DNA from: Rhodococcus opacus
GTDB taxonomy: Bacteria; Actinomycetota; Actinomycetes; Mycobacteriales; Mycobacteriaceae
Direction of reading: 5' to 3'
DNA length: 64,000 bases
NCBI RefSeq assembly: GCF_012396235.1
Contig: NZ_JAAXPA010000023.1
Location: 1-64,000, forward strand
The position numbers and the translations under genes are program-made. Below are positions 47,699 to 57,100 of the stretch, in pieces (positions within the stretch are counted from its first letter, which is position 1; every line of letters begins with the position of its first letter). Under the pieces are notes generated by a model. It saw only the letters and a list, made by a program, of their open reading frames with translations, searched no databases and had not been told where the DNA came from.

Positions 47699-49039
47699 GT
47701 GCGTTTCAAAGAGAAGCACCCAGAACTGTTTCGCCAGCTACATCCGACCCGCAATACCGGGGTCGATCTCGACTCGACCACGAACTCGTCCCACGAGATG
47801 CTGTGGTGGCGCTGCCCTGCCGGGCACGAGTGGCGCGAAACCCCGCTGCAAAGGCGCTCGCCCGCTGCGTGGAAGAACGGGGACCTGCACGCCTGCCTGT
47901 ACTGCGTCGCTCCCGGCGCCATCGTGCACAGTTGCGGCCACCGGCGGTTCCAGCCCAGCGAATCCACCTTCCGCGTGCTTCCCGACCCGTGCCGCAAGTG
48001 CGAGGTCACCGAGCACGCACGCCTGATCCTCTACGCTCACGACGACTCGGCGGCCGCCGCGGTCCGCATCCTCGACGACAGTCCCCACTACGCCCTGTTC
48101 TGCGCCACGGCGGCCGACACAGTCGAGTGGTGGGATCAGATCTTTCCCCTGGTGGAGGCGTACTTCGTGCGGATGGTCAGCGTGTACGTCGCCATCGCGG
48201 CCGTGGAGCATCGACCCGCGCCCAGCTACCCGACCGGGGGCCTGCTCGGTGCGTGCATGCTGCGCATCCTCGACGCGCTGCCGCCCAGCTGCCGGGAGGA
48301 GATGCACGCGGCCGTACCGGAAGATGCCGGCCATTTCCGTCACACGTATCTTCCCGGCGGGCATGACAGCGAGATCGGTTGGGCGCTGAAGAAGCTCGGC
48401 TTCGACATCCTCGACACGCCCCTGGACGGCGATATCGAGCGGCGCCTGCAGTTCTGCGAGCAACAACGCTTCACCGCGACCGGGGAGCTGCCCACGGTCA
48501 ACCTCGCCGACCGGCACTATCCCCCGTTCACCCATCTTCCCCGGGACCGCGAGAGCGGGGCGTCGTCCGAGCTGCGGGGCTTCCGCCCGAAGCAGCACCC
48601 ACCGCGCATCACCGCCGTCCGGGTCACGCTCGCCGAATCCCGCCCCGCCGAACCCGACGACCCCCTGGGCCGGACACACCTCGGGTACGCCCCCGGTCTC
48701 ACGCCGCCGGAGTTGTGGGAGCGCGGACGCGGGGTGTGGAAGCTGCGTGCCGATCACGTCGCTGCCTCGACGATCATCCTCATCGTCTTCGACAAGACCA
48801 TCGTGTTGGTCGGATCGATCACCGGAATGACCCTGCACCGCGGCGGTCTGGCCATTCTCGGTGAACCCGTTCCCGATCACCCTCTCATCGGTAGGCCCGA
48901 CCCGCTGCATACACCGAATCCCCTTGCGCATGGCGTCATCGAAGGTGAGGTCGAACGTGGTGGGAGGGAGTCGGAGCATCGCATCCGTTTGCCACCGTGG
49001 CGATCCGCTCCCATCCCACTTCCTCGCACGGCGTCATAA
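47699..49039 (+). CDS. Zinc-ribbon (DUF4379-like) protein with RGxWKL-type C-terminal domain
   Basis: 446 residues from GTG 47699 (TTGAGGGGGGC upstream). Residues 1-70 match a treble-clef zinc ribbon: HPELFRQLHPTRNTGVDLDS, MLWWRCPAGHEWRETPLQRR, ACLYC. Another Cys/His set follows (IVHSCGHRRFQPSESTFRVL, PDPCRKCEV). Near 320-410, ELWERGRGVWKLRADHVAAS and GLAILGEPVPDHPLIGRPDP then NPLAHGVI resemble a C-terminal domain found with restriction-type proteins in actinobacteria. A role in nucleic-acid recognition or defence is inferred; no nuclease active site was located. Confidence 0.65.
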   Translation: MRFKEKHPELFRQLHPTRNTGVDLDSTTNSSHEMLWWRCPAGHEWRETPLQRRSPAAWKNGDLHACLYCVAPGAIVHSCGHRRFQPSESTFRVLPDPCRKCEVTEHARLILYAHDDSAAAAVRILDDSPHYALFCATAADTVEWWDQIFPLVEAYFVRMVSVYVAIAAVEHRPAPSYPTGGLLGACMLRILDALPPSCREEMHAAVPEDAGHFRHTYLPGGHDSEIGWALKKLGFDILDTPLDGDIERRLQFCEQQRFTATGELPTVNLADRHYPPFTHLPRDRESGASSELRGFRPKQHPPRITAVRVTLAESRPAEPDDPLGRTHLGYAPGLTPPELWERGRGVWKLRADHVAASTIILIVFDKTIVLVGSITGMTLHRGGLAILGEPVPDHPLIGRPDPLHTPNPLAHGVIEGEVERGGRESEHRIRLPPWRSAPIPLPRTAS

Positions 49040-49244
49040 TGCCGATGTCGTCAGGTCGGCGGACGGATAGGACCGATCGGAACAACGGCCGGTGGGGGTT
49101 GATCCGCATACCGAGGACGTAGTCGCGCGATAGGCAAACCTGTCCCCACAACGACTCGTTTCGGTAGCGGCTGGGACTTCCGAGCAGAACAGTGATCGCG
49201 TCCAGGCACTGCTGTCATCACGTCAACGCGCTCGAATCGTCATC

Positions 49245-49442
49245 TCAGGTGCTTATGAGCGGGTACCACTGGTCGTCCCAGAGAATCGCAGCGGCGTCGT
49301 TGAGGTACCGGGTCACATCGGCAAGCGCATCGACAACGTCGGGCTTGTCCTGCTCGCCAGCCGCTTCCGTCACCGCAAGCACTCGCCGGGACAGCGCGTT
49401 CAGCTGCTCGCGCAGTTCCTCTACCTGCTGATCGAGGGTCAT
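49245..49442 (-). CDS. Small coiled-coil protein (65 aa)
   Basis: MTLDQQVEELREQLNALSRR... has an N-terminal leucine-heptad helix, followed by a second helix (DVVDALADVTRYLNDAAAIL). It ends with an aromatic tail (WDDQWYPLIST). No strong ribosome site. Function unknown. Confidence 0.5.
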   Translation of the reverse strand: MTLDQQVEELREQLNALSRRVLAVTEAAGEQDKPDVVDALADVTRYLNDAAAILWDDQWYPLIST

Positions 49443-49678
49443 GCAGACATCTTGCCCGACTCACTGCGAGCGTTGCCGACCTAGCCGCCGGGGCTGGGCT
49501 ACCCGATACTCGGCGCGTTTGCTACCACCTGGGCCTGCCGGGACGGGATGTGGACGCGAGGAGGACACCCTTGGAGCGCCGTGCGAGCGAGAGTCGTTCG
49601 TTCGGCTGCCGACGTGTGATCGGTGGGCTTACCGTGAGCGTTGTCCGCGACCACCGAAGACCATCCCGAGGAGGGGCG

Positions 49679-49858
49679 ATGACGGCGAAGTTTGAGCTGT
49701 TCAAGGACACCGCCGGACAGTTCCGGTTTCATCTCAAGGCCGCCAACGGTGAGATCATCGCGGCCAGTCAGGGCTACACCTCGAAGGCGGCGGCGCAGAA
49801 TGGAATTGCATCCATCAAAGCCAATGCGGCAACAGCCGCCACCGAGGACCTGACCTAA
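49679..49858 (+). CDS. YegP-like DUF1508 protein
   Basis: 59 residues from ATG 49679, preceded by GAGGAGGGG. KFELFKDTAGQFRFHLKAAN and GEIIAASQGYTSKAAAQNGI, then ASIKANA, match the single-repeat form of DUF1508. The family is widespread, small and of unknown function, often linked to stress or DNA metabolism. Confident family call, no functional call. Confidence 0.88.
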   Translation: MTAKFELFKDTAGQFRFHLKAANGEIIAASQGYTSKAAAQNGIASIKANAATAATEDLT

Positions 49859-49898
49859 CACAGAGGACTCGCACCTTCCGCCCGAGGACGGTGAGCGT

Positions 49899-50069
49899 AT
49901 GACCACCCATGACTCCATCCGGCGCTGGGTTGCCGAACAATTGCACCTCGACCCCGACACGGCCGGGCCGACCGAACTCGGCCGCCTCGACGAGGTCACC
50001 GCGGCGGCAGAAGCCGGATACGTCCGCGCACTGCTCCACCTCCGCGAATACCGCCCGCTGCTCGGATGA
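49899..50069 (+). CDS. Small acidic protein (56 aa)
   Basis: ATG 49899 (GAGGACGGTGAGCGT upstream) encodes MTTHDSIRRWVAEQLHLDPD... ending LREYRPLLG. Two helices are likely. It follows the DUF1508 gene by 40 bp and is probably co-transcribed. It overlaps the 3' end of an opposite-strand gene. Confidence 0.55.
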   Translation: MTTHDSIRRWVAEQLHLDPDTAGPTELGRLDEVTAAAEAGYVRALLHLREYRPLLG

Positions 50070-50307
50070 GCCAGTCGCCCTCACTGTCCGGGTTGCGGGA
50101 TCTCGACGTTGTCGGGAAAAGAATCACGATCAGCACACACACGAAGGCCGCCACCCCGAACGCGAGCGCGAAGGCGGCGGCCGCGCTGGTGCGCGCCGGC
50201 TTGGTCACCACCCGCTGCTCCTCGACCGCCACCGGACGCCCGTCGGCCCCGGGCTCCACACCCCGCGGATCATCATTGGCACCGCGGCCGTTCAGTGGTC
50301 TACTCAT
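49996..50307 (-). CDS. Small single-pass membrane protein
   Basis: From ATG 50307 (GGAGGTAGCG upstream): MSRPLNGRGANDDPRGVEPG..., then AAAFALAFGVAAFVCVLIVI and LFPTTSRSRN. One membrane segment near residues 45-70. The C-terminal 40 residues overlap the gene at 49899-50069 on the other strand, so the true end may be read differently. Confidence 0.5.
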   Translation of the reverse strand: MSRPLNGRGANDDPRGVEPGADGRPVAVEEQRVVTKPARTSAAAAFALAFGVAAFVCVLIVILFPTTSRSRNPDSEGDWLIRAAGGIRGGGAVRGRIRLLPPR

Positions 50308-51258
50308 CGCTACCTCCCATCTCCGTCCTCGAGCTGTCCCGCTGCGGTCACCGCATCCGGGGGCAGGCAACAACCTGCTCGGTGCCCCACGCGACGCTTG
50401 CCCGGATCGCACCCGTTCCAACCCGATCACCGGACCGCGCTGTCACACCCCGCAGGACAGCTGAAGTGCAGACCAGCACCGGCAGCGACGATGCGCCCCG
50501 GCCAGCATCCCGCGCCTCCACGCAAGGACCGTCGCAAATCAGCGCTGACAACCTGCACACCCGGCACACCGCGACCGAACCCACGACACGATCCCGCAGC
50601 CGGTGAGCCTAACCAGCGGGTACCGCCGACACCAGCGGAGCCTAGGAGTGAAGCGATTTCTCGCGGGTATCCCTCAGGAACACTGCGCGCGGGGTCGACG
50701 GCCTCGCACACAGTGCAGGCTCTCGCGCCGGCTGCCCCTCCCGACCCGAGAGCCGCTCGTCATCCGCGAGCCCTCGGTGACCGACCCTCACCCCGGGTTC
50801 CGCGGGTGGCCTCGGAAACAGGAAGACCCGAGGGTGCCACCCCCCTCCCGTCCGCTCGGCAACGACTGGCTACGTGCCGCGGAGTCATTGATGTCGCCCG
50901 TCGCGCTACGACACCGGAAAAGGGGAAGCAGTCGAAGCTATCTTCCCTGCCGAATAAAGCCCTCTCCCTACCCTCAATCACGCCGGAATTCACTTCTTCT
51001 GATCAGATACCATTTTCTTCTCTTGATCAGTCGTCCAATTGAAATGAAATGGACTTTCGTTCAAATGGAGATCGAGTTCAATTCCAGCATTTATGAAACG
51101 TAAGGCGCTCCTCCGTGCGATACGTAGGTAAGCGGGATCGGTGATCTCGTGAATGAGCCGAACGGGTTCGTAAGCTTCGACGGTGGGCTCGACGTGACGG
51201 TGACCGCCTGTTCACCACCCTCCCGTTCGCTACAGGAGTCGGGACTCTCAAGGATGAG
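50308..51258. other. Gene-free stretch
   Basis: About 950 bases. Frames present are Pro/Arg-rich and have no ribosome sites. The last part (50960-51110) is AT-rich (for example TTCTTCTGATCAGATACCAT), and probably contains the promoter of the secreted protein at 51268. Confidence 0.5.
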
Positions 51259-51267
51259 GTGAGCACG

Positions 51268-51585
51268 ATGAAGAGGAAAATCGCAGTGCGCACGGCCCTC
51301 GCGTCGGCCGTCATTGCTCCCGCGCTCGCGCTCGGGACGGGTACCGCAACTGCGGTGCCGGCACTGAGCGTCGGAGCAACCGGTTCAGGTGAAGTCACTG
51401 TCACCGTGCCGGCCGGGGAAAGCTGGACCTGCTTCGGATTCGACTCGGGGTTCAATTTCAAGACCGGCGCCTTCGCCGCAGGTGTAGGCAAGCTGAGCGG
51501 CTTCACGAAAGCGTCCAACGTGACCGTCTTCTGCTTCGGTAACCAAGCACCGTTCTTCTTCAACGGGAGCGTGACCGTGAAATGA
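51268..51585 (+). CDS. Small secreted protein with two cysteines
   Basis: About 105 residues from ATG 51268; GTG 51259 is an alternative start three codons upstream. Signal peptide: MKRKIAVRTALASAVIAPAL then ALGTGTATAVPAL with an Ala-x-Ala site. The mature part (SVGATGSGEVTVTVPAGESW...) is a beta-rich domain with WTCFGFDSGF and VTVFCFGNQ, probably one disulfide. No family assigned; resembles small secreted actinobacterial proteins. Confidence 0.75.
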   Translation: MKRKIAVRTALASAVIAPALALGTGTATAVPALSVGATGSGEVTVTVPAGESWTCFGFDSGFNFKTGAFAAGVGKLSGFTKASNVTVFCFGNQAPFFFNGSVTVK

Positions 51586-51671
51586 CCCGACCACCGCAAC
51601 CAGACTCGCCACCGTAGGGAAAGCGTTTCACCTCAGCATCGACACCGGAAAACACCGCCCTCGGCTGGCCC

Positions 51672-51950
51672 TCAGCCATTCGGGTTTGCCCCCGGCCCGG
51701 ATTTCCGTGTGCCGGGCTCGACGATGAGGTCAGCGGTATCGGCGAAAACCAGGCGGCCATCGTCGAGGGCGACAGCCCACCGGCGCACCGGCGCCCAGTC
51801 GTGCCCGCGTTCTTCCGTATCGGTCAGTTCGGCGTAGTCCGCGACGACTTCACCGGTCACCGCCGGTTCCGCCCGCCGGCGAACCCGGACCCGGGCACCC
51901 ACGGCCACCGCGGGGAGCACCGACTTCTCCGCGCGCTTCCCCTCAGCCAT
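51672..51950 (-). CDS. Small beta-barrel-like protein (92 aa)
   Basis: ATG 51950 (GGTGAGGACGAA upstream) encodes MAEGKRAEKSVLPAVAVGAR... with GARVRVRRRAEPAVTGEVVA and RRWAVALDDGRLVFADTADL, a pattern of short strands seen in KOW/Tudor-like barrels. No named family. Confidence 0.6.
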   Translation of the reverse strand: MAEGKRAEKSVLPAVAVGARVRVRRRAEPAVTGEVVADYAELTDTEERGHDWAPVRRWAVALDDGRLVFADTADLIVEPGTRKSGPGANPNG

Positions 51951-52638
51951 TTCGTCCTCACCTTCCACTCGACGGCAGATCCGGAGCATAAGCATGACGG
52001 ATGTCGCAGCCACTGGTACCGAAGCAGGCATCCAAGAGTTCTACGGCGGCCGACGAGCCAACGACGCCCGCCGAGGCGTCACCCGCGTTCTGCGGGTACT
52101 CCGCACCTAGATCTCGACGGCACCGCGGCAGCTCGGCCAGCACCGTCAGGTGCCCGGCACCGTCCTTCACCTCAGGCGGGGCGTGCCCACGCTGCGCTGG
52201 TCAGACACGTCCGGGTAGCTGCCGCGCGGCCCTGTGTCAGCGGCGGCGTACAGCGTGATGTTCAGAAGACTCGAGTACCCGTTGCGGTACGGGGGCCGCG
52301 GCTTCAACCGAACCGCAAACGCGGCATCACGAGGTTAAACATGATCAACGATCAGGCCGGGCTGGCGGAAAGCGGCTCTCGAAAGCCCCACCGAGACTCG
52401 CTGCACACCGTGGACGTGGCGCTGGCCCAGCACGGCGGCAAGGTTCCCGATCGTGTCGGGCTGCTGCACAGGGATGATGTGCTGGAGTTGTCAGCCCCGC
52501 ATCCGCGACGTCCTCACCCTTCTCGACTGCCGATATTCTTATGCCGACTCCACGCCGTGGCGGCGGCTTTCAGACACGACTAGGTGCCCGGAGTTGTCGG
52601 GTCGCCGTGACATAGTGACCGAAACAAGGGAGGTCACC
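51951..52638. other. Stretch before the CHAT gene
   Basis: About 690 bases. A plus-strand frame at 52341-52583 (MINDQAGLAESGSRKPHRDS...) is open, but has no clear ribosome site and overlaps the upstream region of the CHAT gene. Otherwise no gene, repeat or terminator was seen. Confidence 0.4.
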
Positions 52639-53736
52639 ATGGCACGGGCAGATTCATTGCGGCGAGAGATCGCGAATCTAGAAAGCAAAGGCTCCGGTCT
52701 CGTAATGGATTTAGCCGCTCATCAGGAGACGGCTCGCAAGGCAACGGCGGCCGCCCACAAGAAGATCACTGAAGCCGAGCGCACAAAATCTGATTCGACA
52801 CGACGAACGGCTCTGTCAGCTGCCAATCGCGAGCAGAAGAAAGCGAATGACGCAACAAAGAAGGCTGGCGAGGTTAAGAAAAAGATCGCCGCCAACGGTA
52901 AGAGTCTCGCAACCAAACGTGCCTCCCTCCAATCTGCTGAGAACACGGCACAACGCCAGCAAGATCGTGATACCGACCGGCGCAGAAAAGACGAGAAGGA
53001 CCACGCGCGCGAGGTGAGCCGCCTCGCAAGCTCGCAGACAACGACTATCCGCTATGTCGCATTGACTCCACCCAAACCGGAGCCGCTCCGAGTTCTGTAC
53101 CTGACAGCCAATCCGGAATCGGTCGAGATAACGATCGCGCATCCCGACGGCACAGTGGAGGTCAACGGCGTCTGGCTTCGCGTAGACACCGAGGTCCGAC
53201 AGGTCAAGGACATGCTCAAGCGGTCGAAGTTCCGCGATCTGGTAACTGTGGAACACCTCCCTGCTGCCACCAGCATGGATCTACTCGAAGGCCTCAACGA
53301 CCATCGTCCGCACGTTGTGCACTTTTCCGGCCATGCCTCGACACTCGGACTGTTGATGGAGAACGACAAAGGAACCGAGGGTGGCGACGAACTAGGTTTC
53401 ACCCTGCTGGCACGGATACTTGGAGCGACCGACGAACCACCAAAACTTCTCGTTCTCAACGCCTGTGAAAGCCTTGCTGGCGCTGACGATCTGTTGCGCA
53501 CGGTGCCGACCGTTATCGCAATGTCCAGCTCGATCAACGATACGAGCGCAATCACCTTCGCCGCCCGATTCTATTCCGGGATAGCTTCGGCCCAATCGGT
53601 AGCTACCGCGGTCGAGCAAGCAAAGGTCGCAATGCTCGCTGCCTCGCTGGATGATTCCGACTTGCCACAGATCCGCACACGCGACGATGTAAACCCGGCG
53701 CACCTGGTGCTCGTGGAACCACCCACGGACAACTAA
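52639..53736 (+). CDS. Coiled-coil CHAT-domain (caspase-like) protease
   Basis: 365 residues from ATG 52639 (AGGGAGG upstream). Residues 1-135 are a Lys/Ala/Glu-rich coiled coil (SLRREIANLESKGSGLVMDL, KKANDATKKAGEVKKKIAAN). Residues 150-360 form a CHAT domain: PLRVLYLTANPES, DHRPHVVHFSGHAS with the catalytic His, and LLVLNACESLAGA with the catalytic Cys. CHAT proteases act as suicide effectors in several bacterial defence systems. Here no NACHT or TPR module is attached; the trigger may be the coiled coil or a partner. It lies 400 bp upstream of the DISARM-like operon, same strand. Confidence 0.85.
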   Translation: MARADSLRREIANLESKGSGLVMDLAAHQETARKATAAAHKKITEAERTKSDSTRRTALSAANREQKKANDATKKAGEVKKKIAANGKSLATKRASLQSAENTAQRQQDRDTDRRRKDEKDHAREVSRLASSQTTTIRYVALTPPKPEPLRVLYLTANPESVEITIAHPDGTVEVNGVWLRVDTEVRQVKDMLKRSKFRDLVTVEHLPAATSMDLLEGLNDHRPHVVHFSGHASTLGLLMENDKGTEGGDELGFTLLARILGATDEPPKLLVLNACESLAGADDLLRTVPTVIAMSSSINDTSAITFAARFYSGIASAQSVATAVEQAKVAMLAASLDDSDLPQIRTRDDVNPAHLVLVEPPTDN

Positions 53737-54138
53737 AGGTCAGCCCCCTGGGAGCAGTACACCGGCTACGCCCTTCTAATTCGCACACTGCGGATCGCAG
53801 GAATCTAACGAGATAGACAGAGACCGAATGTAATTCATATGAATGACAAGCTGCGCGCCTTCCGCTTGCCGTGCGAGAGGAATCGGTACAGTCAGGGCGC
53901 TTGATCATGGGAATGCGGTGGCTGGGGACACAGGCACCGCGGACTACGAGTCGGGCAAGGCGCCGCGGGGTTCGTGGGACTCAGCGGACTGTCCCGTTCG
54001 GCGATGTACACCACTCTGGCGCGGGGCGCACAGTATAGAAGTTTGATCCGTCGATTTGCTTGAGGACCGGGTTCGTCCCTGTCACGTTATTTGTTCTCGC
54101 CCCGATATGGTCAGCGAGGGACAATCGGAAGGGACGAA
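53737..54138. other. Promoter region of the defence operon
   Basis: About 400 bases without a gene. The first part is AT-rich (AATGTAATTCATATGAATGA at 53827). The start of the DrmA/B-like gene has GGAAGGGA just upstream at 54127. No palindrome of note was found. Confidence 0.45.
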
Positions 54139-57100
54139 ATGGACGTCTTCGGTATCCATGAGCAGTTGATCGCGGACTACCGATCCTTCACCACTGCCGC
54201 TGTTGATGTCCGCGATCCCCGTATCAAGCAACACGTCGAGGACGATCTCGCACGCGGCGAGCAGTGGCCGGAGCCGTGGTTGTCGCTGAACCCGACCTTC
54301 GCGTCCGGTGGCACCGTCGGTGACCTGGTCTCCGAAGGGCTTTTGCATGCGGAATGCGAACGCATCTTCAGGGTCAAGCGTTCGATCGAGGACACCGGTT
54401 CGATGGGCATCACGCTGCACCGTCACCAGCGCGACGCGGTGGAGGTGGCCGCGTCGGGTAACAGTTACGTGCTGACCACGGGCACCGGGTCCGGAAAATC
54501 CCTTGCCTACATCGTGCCGATCGTCGACCGCATTCTCCGGTCGGGCTCGACCCGTTCGGACCGCCCGAAAGGTGTCAAGGCGATCATCGTGTACCCGATG
54601 AACGCCCTGGCCAACAGTCAGGTCGGTGAGCTGGAGAAGTTCCTGCGGCACGGCTACGGCCCGGGCAACGAACCGGTGACCTTTGCCCGGTACACCGGTC
54701 AGGAACGGGGCGAGGAACGCGACCGCATCCTGGCGGATCCGCCGGACATCCTGCTCACCAACTACGTGATGCTCGAACTGGTGCTCACCCGGCCCGACGA
54801 GCGCAGGCGACTGGTCAACGCCGCCCGGGACCTTCAGTTTTTGGTTCTCGACGAGCTGCACACCTACCGGGGCCGTCAGGGCGCCGATGTCGCGATGTTG
54901 GTACGCCGGGTGCGTGATGCCTGCCAGTCGCCGAACCTTCAGTGCGTCGGGACGTCGGCCACCATGGCCAGTGGGGGCAGCCGTGCGGATCAGGTGAGGG
55001 TGATCGCCGCGGTCGCAACCGAGCTCTTCGGGGCCGAAGTGACCCCGGATCGAGTCATCGGGGAGACGTTGGACCGCGCAACGACCGGGGTATTCGACGA
55101 CCTCGAGAAGCTTCGGGGCGAGGTCCGCGGCGGCGGCGCCCGCGGCGGCTACGAGTCGCTGACCAATTCGCCTCTCGCGGCGTGGGTGGAGACCACGTTC
55201 GGTCTCGCGACGGAACCTGTGACGGGCCGGCTCATCCGCCAAGATCCGATTCGGGTGGGTGAGGCCGCCGCCCGCCTGGCGGAACACACCGCGTTGACGG
55301 TGGACGAGTGTGAGCGGGCGATCCGGGCCACGCTGCTCGCGGGATCGCGGGTCTCGCCTCCGGGAGCCAGCCGACCGTTATTCGCCTTCCGGCTGCATCA
55401 GTTCCTGTCGAAGGGCGATACCGTCCACGTCTCGATCGAGAACGAACGCGACCGGCACATCACGTCCACCTATCAGGTCGCCGTTCCCGGCCGCCCCGAA
55501 CACCTTCTGATGCCGCTGGCCTTTTGCCGCGAATGCGGCCAGGAATATCTCGTCGTCTCCCGCCGCGAGCACACCGGCGGTGTCACATTCGGTGCCCGCC
55601 GCGACCGCGACGCCAGCGGTGGAGACTTCGCCAACGGCTACCTCTACATCTCGGAGGAGCATCCCTGGCCCTTCGAGCCCGAAAAAGAGGGGCGCCTGCC
55701 CGACTCCTGGGTGGAGGGCGGCGACATCGTCGACAACCGCCGCAAGTACCTGCCGCGGCGGATCCGGGTGGACGCCACCGGCATGGAGGCCAATTCCGGG
55801 GGAACGGAGGCGGCGTTCGTTCCCGCTCCCTTCACGTTCTGCCTCCGCTGCCGCACCTCGTACGAGCAGATCCGCGGCCAGGATTTCGCCAAACTCGCCA
55901 CCCTGGACGCCGAGGGGCGAAGCTCGGCGGTCTCGGTCATCAGCGCCAGCATCGTCCGCGCCCTCAAACAGGTCCCGGAGGAGGAACTCTCCCGCACTGC
56001 TCGCAAACTTCTCACGTTCGTCGACAACCGCCAAGACGCCAGCCTGCAGGCCGGGCATTTCAACGACTTCGTCTCGATCACCCAACTGCGTGGTGCACTC
56101 TTCCAGGCGTTGTGTGCACACCGTGACGGTGTGACGCACGCGGATATCGGGCAACTGGTCGTAGCCACGCTCGGTCTCGAGTTTGCCGATTATGCCGCCA
56201 ATCCCGAGGCGGTGTACGGGGCCCGCAAGGCGGCCGAACGGGCGTTTCAGGATCTGATCGAATACCGCATCTATACCGACTTGCAGCGCGGCTGGCGGGT
56301 CACCATGCCCAATCTCGAACAGACGGGTCTGCTGCGCATCGACTACGAGTCGATCGCCGAGATCGCCGCCGACGACGGGTTGTGGTCCACCGCGTACGAG
56401 CCACTGCGGATCATCTCCGCGGGCCACCGTGAGGAGATCTGCCGGATCGTCCTCGACGAGTTCCGCCGCGGCCTGGCTATAGATGTCGACTGCCTCACCG
56501 AGGACGGGTTCGAACGGTTGCGCCGCCAGTCCAGTCAGCATTTGCAGGGGCTGTGGTCGCTGCCCTACCGCGAAACACTTCCCGCGGTCGGCACCGCGTT
56601 CACCTCGCCGGGCAAGGCCCACAGTCCGCGTTCGGATATTCGGTTGACAGCGCGGTCGGCGTTGGGCCGTTATCTGCGCCAGCCAGGGCAGTTGCGACAG
56701 GTCGACGGCAAGCTCGATGCCGCCGACAGTCAACGCGTCATCGAGGACATCCTGCGCATCCTCGAGAAGGCCGGCCTGCTGACCGAGGTGGTCGGCGCAG
56801 ATCGGGGCGGACCGGGCTACCGGCTCAAGGCCTCGGCGGTGATCTGGCAGGCCGGCGACGGTCAGACCGGCGCCCGTGACCCGCTGCGTAAACAGGTGGA
56901 CGCCGAGCAGGGCGCCCGGGTCAACGTGTTCTTCCGGGATCTGTATTCGACCATCGCACCGCAACTACGTGCGCTGCACGCCGCCGAGCACACCGCCCAG
57001 GTCTCCACGCGGGACCGTGAGCTGCGCGAACACGACTTCCGTGCGGGTGATCTGCCGCTGATGTACTGCTCACCCACCATGGAACTCGGTGTCGACATCG

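Noticed and set aside
47738-48979. 413-codon minus-strand open frame
   Set aside because: Antisense to the zinc-ribbon gene; no recognisable domain.
55378-56964. 528-codon minus-strand open frame
   Set aside because: Antisense to the DISARM-like helicase; shadow of its codon bias.
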